From Eonycteris spelaea (lineage: Eukaryota; Chordata; Mammalia; Chiroptera; Pteropodidae), in the NCBI GenBank assembly GCA_003508835.1, contig PUFA01000003.1, positions 20,221,501-20,285,500 on the forward strand: a DNA stretch of 64,000 nt. Direction: 5' to 3'. Below, piece by piece: positions 13,285 to 25,838 of this stretch. Under the pieces are notes generated by a model. That model worked only from the letters and a program-made list of their open reading frames with translations. It had not been told where the DNA came from and ran no database searches. A program made the translations under genes and the position numbers. The first letter of the stretch is position 1. Every line of letters begins with the position of its first letter.

Positions 13285-14359
13285 TTCATGGGCACCGAAG
13301 ATTCTAGCAAACCAGGAACTAATGGTTCTTTTGACCAAAGGCCAGCCAGAAGCTGTTGGGGGTCCACAGAACCCACCTCCCTTGTGGGGTGACAGGTCCA
13401 GGCACAGACCCTGTGGCCAGTCAGCTTTATTTTGGCCCTGCTTTTTCACGGTGTTTTCAAACATGTGGTCACTGGCCTTTTCTAAAAGCAAGCCCCTGGC
13501 CCCTGCTACACTTGCCTCTTATTCCCTACTGAACAGTGAAAGTCATGAGGCAAAGGACTCAGAACAATAAACATGAATGCAAACGACCAGCAATTTGCCT
13601 CCCGGACACCCCTGCTCAGAATACAAAGCCAAGGTCATTTGTTTTGGGGCATTATAAAGAACCACGTTCACAGAATCTTCTGCCTCTGAGCCTGCCTAAC
13701 AGCAAGATGTTACTGCATCTTTACAGGAAGATGCTATAGAGCTGTGCAGTCTCTGAGAGCTTTAGGGTAAGACTATGAACGTTCCAAGTTATCTCCAGAG
13801 AACGCTTCGCGTGTCGGCTCCCTTAACTGTCGACATTTCTTCTCTCTCTCAGGTGCTCTAACTTACCTCCTCCACTGTCTTTATGTCCATCGTCCATCCA
13901 GCTGCAATGGCTTGTAAACCCTGTCCCTAAGCTTCAGGCGAGACCTTTCCTTGGCCCCACCAGAGTTCTCAGCCTTCTGAGTGATGCTTCCCTTCCGTCA
14001 GAGGGAGTGCAACGCACCCAAGAAATTTTACTCCAACCAAAGTCTCCATGCAGTGTGAATGGTGTCAGGAATGGCTCGCGATAACAACTGAGAGAAGAAT
14101 GGGGAAAATCCCCACAGAAACTGGGGGTGATGAAGTCCGGATGCTGTCAGGCTGTGTTATATCCCGGACGCCAAGGAGCCCGGTCCCAGCTCCCGCAGGG
14201 TCTCCTCTGGCCTTAACCCTGCACCCCACACGCCACTCACTAAACAGTTAACTTATACCCAGCACTGGGAAATCTCACTGCCTGGCTTTACCTCTGTTCA
14301 ATTCATACTCCAGGAGGGCCCATTCGTCTTTCTAGTTATAAAAATCTCTTCTCTCTAAA

Positions 14360-14475
14360 TTGACTGAAAACACCTGGCAGGCAGAAAACTGTCTTCTATG
14401 TTTTTCCCATACCCACAGAACTCATCACAGCATCCGGCACATAAAGGGACCCTAAAGATACGTTAGCTCTTTGCT
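14360..14475 (+). mobile_element. Possible L2 3' end
   Basis: Weak match: aaactgtcttctatgttttt, acagcatccggcacataaag. Low confidence. Confidence 0.35.
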
Positions 14476-14587
14476 ATACCAAGTGAGAAGGTCCGCCTCC
14501 ACCCACAGCCACTGAATCAGAATGTGCACCCCTAAGAACTTTCTGCTCCTACCACCCGATCTCGCACTTCCCAGCCTTCGTACCCAG

Positions 14588-14907
14588 GTCAGCGAACCAC
14601 AGCCCCTGGGCCGAATCCGGCATGCCCCCTGTTTCCGTACAGTCCATGAGTTAAGGATGGCCTTTACATTTTTAAATGGCTAAAAAAATTCAAGAGAATG
14701 CTATTCCTATGACACATGAAAAGTACATGAAAGTCAAATTTTGGTGTCCAGTTTTCTTGAAATACAATCACATTCCATTTATGTACTGTCTACAGCTTCC
14801 TCTGCACTTCGGTGACAGAGCTGTGTAGTTGTGACATCGACCCTGAGGCTTGAAAACCTAAAAGATTTTTCTATCTGGCCTTTTACAGAAAAGGTCTGCA
14901 GCCCGCT
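14588..14907 (+). mobile_element. DNA-transposon MITE (hAT-like), near full length
   Basis: Phrases of a common mammalian MITE: gtcagcgaaccacagcccc, ctgggccgaatccggcatgc, tatctggccttttacagaaa and an end complementary to its start (aaggtctgcagcccgct). I recognise the element but not its exact name. It appears to sit inside an L2. Confidence 0.7.
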
Positions 14908-15212
14908 ACCTTTGTACGTGCTGTCTCCTCAGCCCAGAATGCCCCTCCCTCGCTTGTCCATGTGGGCAGAGTCCACGTTCCAGAGCCGTCTCCTCACTAA
15001 ACCCTTCCTTCCCTGTTGTCCTACAGAGTTAGCTCTTCCCAATGTGGAGTGGCCACAATCGATTTCTGTGATTCACCTTCTTTATGATTTTGCAGTCATT
15101 TCTTTCATGTCAGTTTCATCTCACTACTTCAGGATCTTTCAGATACACTACTGAGCAGCTCTGTATCCCCAGCATATAGCAGAGGCTCAATAAATGTTCA
15201 CCGAGACGAGAA
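14908..15212 (+). mobile_element. L2 3' end
   Basis: Typical L2 landmarks: gtgctgtctcctcagcccag, actaaacccttccttccctg, gtatccccagcatatagcag, aggctcaataaatgttcacc. Confidence 0.8.
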
Positions 15213-15269
15213 TCGAGAGAGAGAGAAAATGTGCATTTGTGGGGCACCTGGTTTATCCATGGAACACAC

Positions 15270-15400
15270 TGAGATACGCACGTGTAACCAGTACAAACAT
15301 GGAGATCTAGCCCCCTGACCTTCGGGAACTCAAGAATCTAGTTGGGTAGGCAATTCACAAAAATATTCTCTAAGGGATGATGGGACCATTTCCTAAGGAG
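15270..15400 (+). mobile_element. Old interspersed repeat fragment
   Basis: Contains ttcgggaactcaagaatcta then gttgggtaggcaattcac, matching a mammalian repeat that reads 'ccctcatggagcttacattc'. Family not named. Confidence 0.35.
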
Positions 15401-16129
15401 AGTACTAACAGCCACTCAGCAGGGGCAGGCAAGACGAGAAAGCAAGGCAAGAACACTTAATGCTAACTTGGAAAGAAAGGAAGTAGATGGTCAAATTCTC
15501 CCACAACTTTTTAAAGGATCGTGTGTCTTACAGATCTCAAGCAGGCTTTAGACTCAAATCCAGTGAACACCTGAGCACCTAACATGTGCCCACTTTGTGC
15601 CAGATGTTGCCACGTTTCCTCCACCTCCACGATAAAGACACAAGTGGGTCCATCGAGATCACAGCAGTTCATTAATCCAGAACCAAGTAAACCCTGCATC
15701 GTGACAGCGTCGATGAGTGACATCTGCAGGCAGGTGTCACCTCAGCTTCCTGCCTCCCCACCTTCATCCTACTTCATGGATTCTCAGCTTAATGTGCCTA
15801 TGAATTACTGAGCAGAGCTGTTTACCCAACGTCACGCATACCACATTTGATGAGGGAATTATAGGACTTTCAAGGGCAATTTAACTGTAATCAAATTTTG
15901 CTTTACATGCTGCCTTTGCAAACAACCTCCCACTGTCCCTTTTTCCCCCAGACCCACCCACCCAAGGAGGACGCACGGCCTCTGCAAGCCAGCACAAGAT
16001 GGGACATAATCAGTGCAAAGTAAACAGCCAAGAGAACGGACGAAGAGCAGGGAGAGACCGTGCCACAGCAGCCAGCGAGGACCCGAGGAAGACAGGCGTG
16101 ATGTGAGGCGGAGAAGGGGAGCACGTGGA

Positions 16130-16275
16130 GGGAAGGGATTTCTTCAGGGTGATGAGAATGTTCTGTAACCGGATAGGGGGAGGGCGTCCAACACTGTAGT
16201 CAGTGCCACTGCACTGCCCACTGTAAGGAGTTAATTTTGCGTGATGTGGATTTCACCTCGATTGTTTAAAAACCT
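16130..16275 (+). mobile_element. L1 3'UTR fragment
   Basis: Degraded L1 tail: ggtgatgagaatgttctgta, cagtgccactgcactgccc, gcgtgatgtggatttcacc. Confidence 0.55.
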
Positions 16276-16469
16276 GTTTCGGTCGCAGAGGAGGCACAGG
16301 GCCTCCCGTACACTGTCTCCCAGCATGGGTTCTCACTGCTAGTCTGTGTGGGAAAGCAGTAAGATAAAAAAATGTCTTAATTAACGGAGAGCCAACATTT
16401 CCATGAGTCGGATGGAAAGGCTCTAGAACCAAGGTTTGTTGTCGCCTCTTGATTTTCTCACCTTCAAGG

Positions 16470-17100
16470 AATTCCTCCACACGGATCGGAGCCCAGCAGC
16501 TTTCCTGCGGGCGGCAGGTCGTAGCAAGACAAGCTCCCTCACAGAACTCGACTGCAGTGCCACGCCGTTTGTGACGGCCCTTTCAACAGTGCTGGACTCC
16601 GTCATATCAAAGTAAACAAAACAACGAGTCTGACCCAGTCACCCAGGGAGAACTTGCGATCTTTCTTTTGGAAAGAACCCCGTGTATTAACGGGGAAAGG
16701 CAGACAGGTGTCTCTGGGAACGGAAATGCGTTAATCAGTACAGAGCGCCCTTCTCGTGCTCCCGGCTTGCTTCTTCCACCTCTGCAGGGCCCGCGGGAGT
16801 TCTCGGACCCACGGCTGGAGGGAGCGGCTGCCTATGAGCTGTGCTCGACCGCTGCGAGGGAGAATCCCCTGGGAAGCTTTTCCGGCTTCCCAAGCCAGGC
16901 CCTCGGGCCCCTTACGTCGATCCCTGGAGTGGGGACCAGGCAGTGTTTATTCAAGCTCCCCAGACACATCCCATGCGTGAGCCCATCTGAGAACCGGTGG
17001 TCCCGGCGGTTTGCTTCGGCGACTGTCATTTGCAGGGCACCACATACCCTCGTGTGCCCAGAGCCCTTCCCCACCAGCCTGTGGCGGGACACGAAAGCCC
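16470..17100. other. CpG-dense intronic patch
   Basis: Sequence with many CpG dinucleotides compared with its surroundings (for example 16490-16580, 16690-16720, 16740-16930, 16990-17030). It is not associated with any exon. Part of it (16850-17005) is a CpG-rich hAT relic. It could be an enhancer or alternative promoter, or only slow CpG decay; nothing here proves regulatory function. Confidence 0.35.
16850..17005 (+). mobile_element. hAT-Charlie (MER5-like) relic
   Basis: Contains agaatcccctgggaagcttt, ttcaagctccccagacacat and an end near catctgagaaccggtgg, matching the MER5-type layout ending in gagaaccactg. Confidence 0.45.
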
Positions 17101-17214
17101 AGCGGTGGACTCTTTCTCCCAAGTTCAAGCACCATCTCCAGAGAGCCCCCTGCTGAAATGTGAAGACAAGATCAAGGAAGGTAGAGCATGACTCATTTAT
17201 ACTCATTATCACGC

Positions 17215-17445
17215 AGTATAGTGCTGTGGCTAAGTGTGTGGGCTCTAGAGCCAGACGGCCTGGGTAAGCATTCCAGCCACACACTGTAAGCTTGGGTAAG
17301 GTGATGAATGGATCTGAGCCTCAGTTTCCTCACTGGCACAATGGGGGTAAAAGTGAGACCCACCTCATGAGGTTTTCCAAGAATGAAATGCACTTACAGA
17401 GTACTGTGATAGCATTCGCGATGATGATGATGATACTGCATGCTG
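17215..17445 (+). mobile_element. MIR, near full length
   Basis: tRNA-like head (tatagtgctgtggctaagtg), gggctctagagccagacgg, core and tail gcctcagtttcctcactggc, acctcatgaggttttccaag. A clear copy. Confidence 0.88.
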
Positions 17446-17699
17446 TCTAGTCTACAAGGCAAGGAGATCCTGATGCAATCTTGCATAGCATTAGGGGATG
17501 GGAATGGGCAAACGATAAGCCTAAGGGGTTCCATGTTACTGGGATCCTCTGGATGTCCTGCAAGTGCCTTTAAAACCGATACCTGGATATAGCCTGCTAC
17601 AACTCCAAAACCCTAAGTGATTCTTAATGCTAGCTGGCAATGAAGAATTATCTATAGATCTAAACAAACAAACAAAAAACGTCCATATTCTACACTTGA

Positions 17700-17825
17700 A
17701 TAATTAGGATTAAATCTTTGGGAGTGGGGCCCAAGCCCTATGGTTTTTGTTTTGCTTTGTTTTGTTTTCTAAACTTCCCAAGTGATGAATGTGCCATCAG
17801 AGTTAAAACCACTATTTCAGAGTGA
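17700..17825 (-). mobile_element. MER5-type hAT fragment
   Basis: Matches an inverted MER5: ctttgggagtggggcccaag, aaacttcccaagtgatgaat, end near agttaaaaccactatttc. Confidence 0.5.
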
Positions 17826-17914
17826 GCCTCAGAACCAAAGTCGACTTCACAGGAAATAGGGACACTGGACACATTCACTCCCTGGAATTATTAATAATGC
17901 CACCTCTGTAACCT

Positions 17915-18100
17915 TACACTAATATAAGTAATTTCAAGTACTTTAATCACTTCGTCTTAATTTTAAAACTGAGGCAAGATAAGTAGAGTTACCACTAATA
18001 TTTCACAGAGGAGAAAACTGTGGGTTAAAAGTACTAATTTGCCCAAGTCCACAGTGAATAGCTGAGTCTGGAGCAGAACCAGAAAAGCTCTCTAGTCCCC
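17915..18100 (-). mobile_element. MIR
   Basis: Inverted MIR: tttcacagaggagaaaactg, atttgcccaagtccacagtg, aatagctgagtctggagcag. Confidence 0.7.
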
Positions 18101-19564
18101 CACGGTCTCCTTCTCACGGAGAAATACTGACTTTCCTACAGCAGCCCAGGTCCCATTGAGTATATATTTTCTACAAGTAATGTGTCTTGTAATTACATAC
18201 GGGGGAAAAAAGTGCAAACACCATTTACAATGACACTCCAAATTAAGCCACCAAGTAGTTCCATAGTCAATCAAGCAGGCTGAAGTTGTGACTGCAACAT
18301 AGCCTGGACTTCAAGCATGGTAGTCTGGGCACGGCTAACTGGAAATGGACAAGAGGTGACCCCACAGCCTAACGTGATGGCTGGCTGAGTAAACCGCCTG
18401 TCCATTCCTCCCTGTGTTTAGGGGACAAGGAGCAGGAACACTGCCTGTTCATGGCTGTACTCCGTGCACTAACATGTTGCCATGGCTTAGTGGGCAGTCA
18501 TCTCTATAATTAAAATCAGGGCTCTGGAGTAAAAGGGGGGAGGATCTTTTTGATAAAATACAGAAAGCAGTCAATAGCATTTGCTCAGGACATGAATTTT
18601 GTTCTAGAACTCACTGGGGAAGATGCAAGACCGAGCTGATCATCTCTCAAGGAGCACAGAAGCCACCAAATTTCTCCATGCAGGACCAGTCTGAGATCCA
18701 ACACAGAGAGTAGCCTCATCAAACAAAAGTCACCAGCACTGAAATAAGTGGACAGGCTGTGGGTCTCAAGGGGGACCATAATTGTTAAAAGGCAGGGAGG
18801 TGAGACTTGGAACTCAGATGCCGCTGGAGGCAGGAAGGATCACACCTAACAAAAGATGGCAAGCTGCTCCCCCAACTTTGCCTGGAACCCCAAGGTCCAG
18901 GGACAAAGTGTAAGAGGGTAAACTGAGAACCACAGAGGCTAATAAACCCTAAGAGGCTAAAAACCCTCTAATCCAAAAACAAACAAACAAAAACCTTGTA
19001 CCTCTTATTTAAAGAATGGAGAATATAGCTCAGTTCTTCAAAGAGGTTAGGAAAACACTTAAACACTTCTCAAAAACAACATAAATAATGCCTTCTGTTT
19101 GCTGCAAAAGTGTCCATTTTGAAACTTCTCCTGTTAAAGCAATAGTTCTGTGGAAGGGTCAGAAAGCAGTAAAGAAAATACTTTCCAAACCAAGCCAATA
19201 GTTTCATTTCAGCACTATCACAACAGCCGTTTCCCCAGGGGCTGGGGACCTGGTACGTGCCATCACGTGGCAGGGACTATGAGAACACCTGACCTGGCTG
19301 TCCTTGTAGTAGGAAGTGGGTCACATTTCATTCTTTTGCAAAGTGAAGAGTCTGGAGAACCAAAACTAGGCTTTTTACCCCATCTGAGCAGAACCTCCCA
19401 TAGTCCTCTCCACATCTGCAGATCACGTTTCACGGACCCAGACACCAACTACATCCTGAACTCAGTGGTGGTGATTAGTCCCACAAATTTGGGGGTCAAA
19501 GTCAAGAAACATCCCCCACCAGAATGCTGCTAGGCATCTTCCTTCTTATCTGAGCTTCCACTTC

Positions 19565-19765
19565 GAGAGACAGGAGAGGAAGGCGGTTAAGATTCAGGCT
19601 TTGGGTACCAGCCTCAGTTCCCATCGCAGACTCAGCCTCCTGATCTGTAAAGTGACGGAATATCTTCTATATCAGGGTTGCTGTTAGGATTAAACGATGG
19701 ATATAAAAATTTAGCACAGCATCTGGCACAAAGTAAGTGTTCAGTCGTTATTGTTACTATGGCAG
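19565..19765 (+). mobile_element. MIR
   Basis: Sense MIR: ggcggttaagattcaggctt, cctcctgatctgtaaagtga, ttgctgttaggattaaacga, agcatctggcacaaagtaag. Confidence 0.78.
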
Positions 19766-21844
19766 GAACGGGCCCGGGGAGTGAATGGGACATATGGGAC
19801 TCCCTCCAGGGGAGCACAAATAATCCCAACAGAACCCTGTGCACACAGTGTCAAGAGAACACAGACGCTCTCCCTCCCAATTTATTCCCAGAGCTTGTTA
19901 ACTCCACCTCCCCCAGCACCCAGTCCGGCTTCCTGGTCTCCCTGTTTACTCATCCCATCAGAGGCTTTCCAGACCAGTAATACCTTCTCTTTTCCCTAAA
20001 TGCTCTTCACTAGGAAGCTGCCTGTAACTCAGAGCCGAGGGGAATTATGTTATATTACATTACATATATTTAAATGTACTGTTTATTCATAACTAAGTAA
20101 CTGAAAATCCATGTGTAACTTCCAGGCCAGTCAGGCAAGTTCCTGAGGCCCAGCACAGATCTCTTCCGAACTTGCTACATGTCCTTTTGTGGATGAGAGA
20201 GAACAAGCTAATCCAAATGCTGAGAGGAAGAACTGTCACAATGCATAGAGACAGGGAAAGCAAAAAGTCACTCAGCACTTTGGGGTAACGGAGGATAGTA
20301 AAAAGCAGAGAAACAAACTTCATTCTGTAACATATTTAATGCACCGTTAAATAGCAAAGTTATAATGAACCCAATACTTCCTATCATTTAAACAAAAGTC
20401 AAGCATGCCAAAGACAGAGCCATCTACACCTTTCTGGCACTAGCCATCACAATCCTGTTTTTGATACTTGTTATTTTGCATACTTAGAGCAGCACGTCAT
20501 CTCAACCCAGCCTTTTGGGAAGATTCAACTCTTTCTGATATCTGATTACATCATCAGTCTCCATGACATCTTAATCCACATTACACGTCTGTGTTTGAAG
20601 CTAACGAAGGACCAAGTCTCCATGGGGCTGTTGAAGGCAACTTCTACCTAGCTGTTTACTGCCCTGCGGGTTTTTGTGGTAGAGTAAGCAGTGTGTCCTC
20701 AAGTGACACATGACAAACTGACAAGATGGGGGGTGCTCGGTGTTCAGGGAACATCGCTGAGTCATTGTGCCTGGTGAGTTTACACCAGCGGTACACCTGA
20801 TGATGGGCGCTGCGGTGATATGAGACTTGGAAATGGCTATTAAGCAATGTGTTCATGCAGTTTTGGAAGGATCACTGAAAGTCCCTGTTTAAAAAGGGGT
20901 GTGTCAAAAGCAAGCCAGGTTATAACGTAAGACTGCAACGTTAAATCTATTAACCGCTTCCTGAAGGAGCTAAAAGATTTACTCAAAGCTAGAACATTCT
21001 TACAGCTAAATATATCTGGATCCCATAAAGAAGCTAAAACTTTGTTGAAATCTTACTTCCAGCAACATGACTACCGCTCCTGGAGTCTTCTCTCTGTACA
21101 CAGCAATTTAGTATATAACTTAACCAATCTACAGGCATTTTACAAATCTTAAAGTCGTTTAATGCAGTTTTCCAGAGCTTATCATCTTCATTTCCACCTA
21201 AGCTCTTTGGAATACTCCAACATTTTAAATCCGTATATGATGCCATTACTGGAGAGTCGTTTTCCTCGTTTGTCCCGTAGGTATACACTCCTAATCCTGA
21301 CAATCAAAGACTAGTACACCGTTTTCCCCAAAGAAACAAGTCTTTCACAGTTTACAATCACTGTAACACTTATTAGAAAGTCAAAGCCCTAGAAATAGTC
21401 ACCAAGTCAGGGTTTGTTTGCTTCCATTTTTAAAATTTAAAACCTGTTCCATTATGTGACCTCTCTAAGCAACCCAAACCAGCACTGCCTGACATCAGTT
21501 CAGGCTAAGCTATCTTCTACAGACGGTACTTCGCTGATCAAGATTAAGTAATAGAGAGAATGCAGAGGGAAGCTGTTCTTTTCTGGGGTAAATTTTTGGG
21601 AAAATGTCCTTTGCCTCTGGATACATTTCTCTTGCTTTGTTTGTAAGACATCACCTATCTTAGAACTTCAACAACTTAGGCATCACATCTGAGACTCCGG
21701 CCAGCTCTCAGCCTTTCCATTCATGGGACAAAGCACAGCACCCTCCCCATGCCGCAGTATTCAAACACTTCATCGCTGAGACTGACTCAATAGATATTCT
21801 TCACTGTTGCATGTCCCCAATCGGTTGCCAGGTCCACCGACTGG

Positions 21845-22400
21845 AACGCGGCCTCTACCTCATTCATTCTTCCATAAGTATTTACTGAACACCTACCACC
21901 TGACAGGTACCGTGCAAAGGGCTGGAACAGAATGGGAAAAAAGACATGTGCCTATCTTCAAGGATGCCAGATCACGTTATGCAATTAATCCAGCGTCATG
22001 GTCATCACTGCTTGAACAGTGCAGAAATTCACAGCATATAACAGAGCACCCAACCTAGTCTGGGGCATCAGGAAAGGCTTTGCTTAAAGAGCAAGGTCCA
22101 AGCTGACACCTCGGTGGGCAAGGAGTTGGAAAACCACAGTGGGGAGGGGGGGCGGGTTCTAGGCTGAGGGGTTACCTGCGTGACAAGCTGGGGGCAGGAA
22201 GGAGTAGTGCTCACTGAAGCCAGACAGAAAGCCAGTGTGAGTGGGACAAAGCATAGAGGAAGGGGCCCAAAATTACACTAAGGAGACATGCAGGAGACAC
22301 CTCAGGAACCACAGGACAGATTTTTTATCTTATTCCACAGCCAATGGAAAAGTATGCATGGGTTTTAAACATGCGACATGGTCGAGACTGTTATCATAAA
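21845..22400 (+). mobile_element. Ancient mammalian repeat, family uncertain
   Basis: Long module recurring in mammalian introns: agtatttactgaacacctac, caggaaaggctttgcttaaa, cacctcggtgggcaaggag, ccaatggaaaagtatgcatg, gtttt aaacatgcgacatgg. The same module occurs at about 36.5, 50.1 and, in part, 43.4 kb. Confidence 0.5.
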
Positions 22401-25400
22401 AATATACAGATCAATGTATAAGGAAAAAGAATTCTCAATATGAGTTTAGTGAAACCTTCCAGCATGCGTGCTCCCAGTCCTTAACTGCTCTGTCCTCGTG
22501 TGAGCACTCACAATAGAAACAAAATCAAGATCGTCATTTATCCTGCCCTACCCTCAAATAGCCTGACTTTGAAGCCCGAGTATTCCTCTTACACCATTTA
22601 CCAGGCATTTCGTCATTCCACACCTCTAAACGGCCTCTCCCATCACACTCCTTGGCGATACTTACACAACATTTGAATCCTCTAGATCCATGCATTCTTT
22701 TATTTCATCCTCAACTAAGTCCAATTTTTTTTCACACTGTATTTTGCCAGGCAGAGCTTTATTTGGAGTTTCAGTGAGTTAAGCGGACACATTTAGTGCT
22801 AAGAATAAAGAGAGACTGTTCAATCTGGCCACACTGGCACACAGGCACTGCGAGAGCATCTGACGTTCTGGGACCTCAGGGAAAAGGGGAAAATGTTCCA
22901 GAACCGACACACACTCGCAATGAGTAACAGCCATGAAACTGATTGTGACTTTAGAGCTAAGAAATGGGTGACTGCTGCTTAAATCACCATTAACCGAAGA
23001 CCTTAAAATGATGCCTCTGATTTTCATCCTGGGGCTGAGAAGAATCACTGAGCAGCCATTATCAATGATGCATCCTGTTTGGAACTGAATTATTCTTTAG
23101 AAAGTTCTATCCCGTGTTAATATCAAACAACTTTGCCGTCAGATAGCCACAGATTCTCTAGGATAATCACGGCTCACTCACCTCCTCTATGCCAAATGAT
23201 TGTGTTTGAAAGACTGATTCGGATGCAGTTTTATACTGCAATGTCACTACAGGTCCTGCTGAAAAGTGGGTCTGCAGTTTGAAAGAATTGCTGACCCAGC
23301 CCTCTACGTGACTAACCAGAAAAGACTTAGGAACGTTTTAGAAAAAGAGGGAAAGACAGATACAGCTGGTGTGACATGGACACTTTACAGGCTCTAATCT
23401 GAAGGACGGGGCAGGGAAGAAAAGGATTCAGCTCAATGAAAAAAAGCTAAAATGAGAGAATGTGGGTTCCTCTTAAGCTAAAACTTCCTTCTCCCAAATA
23501 GTTATCATGAAAAACCACTGGAAGAAGGGGTACGAACTGAGTGAAGGATTAACGGGACTCTCTGTTGAACTGATATGTGAGTAACCTGTTGCCAGAGCTA
23601 ATTCTGGATGTGTAAGTGGGAGCCCCGCCTACTACCTCTTCGACTCACCTGAGCAGCACCGACACACTCCTAGGTGACCCGTGCTGCTCTGAAAGGCTGC
23701 TATTGCAGGTCTGAATTATCACTGCTACTAGTAAAACACGGTGATCATGAGGGAAGGCGACAAAGAAGCGCTCAGCCTTGCTGGTGCTGGTTTCCTTACC
23801 AAGGGTACCCCAGGCAAGTTCTAGAAAAGTTATGCATATCACACTTTTAAACTGGAAACATTTTAAATCCACAGGAACCCCGAAACTCTGAGGCAGCCTG
23901 CGTAAGGCCCCTTCTCCAACGAAATTCTCACCTTTATACAAATGCCTTACGTGCTAGATCGCCAAGAAGCTTTTGGCGCATGCGTTAATGGATTAATGGT
24001 GGGTACGGAAATAGGTTTGCATCCCAGGCCTTCAAATAAGAACACAGTCAAGGTGTTCGATCATCCGGGTTTCTGGACAAAATAACATTGTATTCTTTCT
24101 TGTCCCATGTAGGTGTGAAATAGGGATGCATCTAGGTCTACAGCTCTAGCCTTCCCCAGTGGCCCCTGCCACTTCCCTGGTTCCCGGGCCTTCCGGAAGA
24201 CCCAGCACAGCATGGATGAGAACCTGCGGGAACCTCACGAAGTAATGACCATGACACCGCCAATGATGGTAAGGGATCTAGGCCGTCCCCACCTTACACA
24301 AACTAAACATGTACAAGAAGAGACCAAAGTAAAGAACAGCAACCACCCTAGTTTTGGACACAGGCTGAAGCACATTTGTTCTTTCCCAGATGCCTGAGAA
24401 CATGGAGCTGGAAAGGTCCCGCAAAAGGCAAACTGCACGTTGGTGTGGAAGGCCTGGCGGTCTGAGAGGCAGGGGACCCAGCGGCACGGTCTCCCTCGGC
24501 GTCCAAACCTCCAAACCGCAGAACTGCCTTGTCGGATCGCTCACATTCTCCAGGCCTTGACTGCCCCCAGGGAGTAGGCTGAAGTAAAAGATGCTCTAAA
24601 CACTACTCTGTATTTATCACTCAATCGCCTCCCCACTTCCCAGGAAGAGGGCTGCCTATGGTAGAAAAACTTTTAATGCCGACCTCCAACACATCCATGG
24701 AAAAATCATGGTTTGTGGCTCAACAGAAGGGCCTCTCTCTAATCGAAGACCGTCCGTAGGAGTCCATCAGTTCTGTGCTTTGTTTCTAGGTGAACAAGGT
24801 TTTGTCCGTATTTAGCAGGTGACAGCAGTGCCTGGCCCAGAGCACACTATTCTCTAGAGTTAAAGAGTGCCCTGAGAACCAGTAGGGAATGGGTGCAAGG
24901 AAGAAAGCGCACTGGTAATAAATAATCATTAGATGTTTAAACCGGACCACTTATTGGTCCTTCCTGCACCTGCTGTATCCACCATTGGCGTGTGTTGAAC
25001 ATGGCACCTTCGTATTTTGGTTAACGCTTAGCTCTGAGTCTGTTTTACTGCTCACAGAAGGATGAAGTACAGCATCGTGTTAGGACAGGCTCCAGCCCAA
25101 GATGTTAATCACCTAAATGCCAGCAAATTTCTCCGTGCCAAGTCCCTACACCCCATCCCCACACACCTAAGGGCTTCACGTGAGCTCGGTGTGGTCCAGC
25201 CTCGTCGTGCACTGGTGCACAGCTGGACGGGCACACGGCCCACCTGTACCCCCATTGCCCCCACTCCTCCAGGCTATAGAAAAGTGCTGTTCCCTTAAGA
25301 GCACACTCCAGTTTTAAATGGGCGCTCACAAGCACAAAGCCCTAGAATCCCATGAGACAGGAGAGAGCACAGGTGTTCTGCACATGAAGGACACTAAGAT

Positions 25401-25704
25401 TGGGGAGGGGGCCAACTCACACACCTACAACAGAATGAACCAGAAACAGAGCCGCCTCCCCGCCGGTGCTCCTCCCACCCTGCCCGATGTTCCAGGCAGC
25501 CACCAACACCTGCTGGTCCGGCCACACCGTGCAGGCACAGCACGTGCCAGATACTGCCGGCGACCCCCTCCTCCGGATTCCTGCTCCGCAGCCTTAGCGC
25601 GGGACTTCCCCTGGTACCTGAAATACTAGTCTATTCTTATTGGTCTTCCTGCCTCAGTCTCTTCCTACTCCACCTGAGTTTCTGGACTGCTTAATTCTGA
25701 AATA

Positions 25705-25838
25705 GCACTTTCCAGCTGGGGTGAGGGTAGGGGGACAAACTGTCCCCAGGGGAGCCACTTTTGGTTGTTATCCTGGCAGATGAGGAGGTGCTGATGGCTT
25801 CTAATAGCTAGAGACCAGGGATGCTGCTACACTCACTT
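25705..25838 (+). mobile_element. MER20 (hAT-Charlie)
   Basis: Contains gtccccaggggagccacttt, tggttgttatcctggcagat and agagaccagggatgctgcta, in the order expected for sense MER20. Just upstream (25625-25700) there is a short L2-like stretch. Confidence 0.62.

Larger units (their letters stand above)
12304..21840 (-). other. MYO5B: MYO5B intron 1, gene-proximal part
   Basis: Intronic sequence upstream (in gene direction) of exon 2. Recognised pieces: a hAT fragment, a CA microsatellite, a MITE next to an L2 tail, an L1 3' end, a CpG-rich patch at 16.5-17.1 kb, and MIR copies on both strands. Stretches in which I see nothing: 12310-12930, 13290-14340, 15410-16130, 18110-19560 and 19770-21840. 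The AT-rich block near 20045-20095 has no recognisable origin. Confidence 0.8.

Noticed and set aside
13149..13570. Open frames with His-Thr or Cys-Val runs
   Set aside because: Translation through the AC microsatellite at 13235-13282.
24212..24270. Possible plus-strand first exon (ATG open frame followed by GTAAGG at about 24269)
   Set aside because: A short chance match to a donor site, on the strand opposite to MYO5B. The peptide is not recognisable, and there is no CpG island or partner exon.
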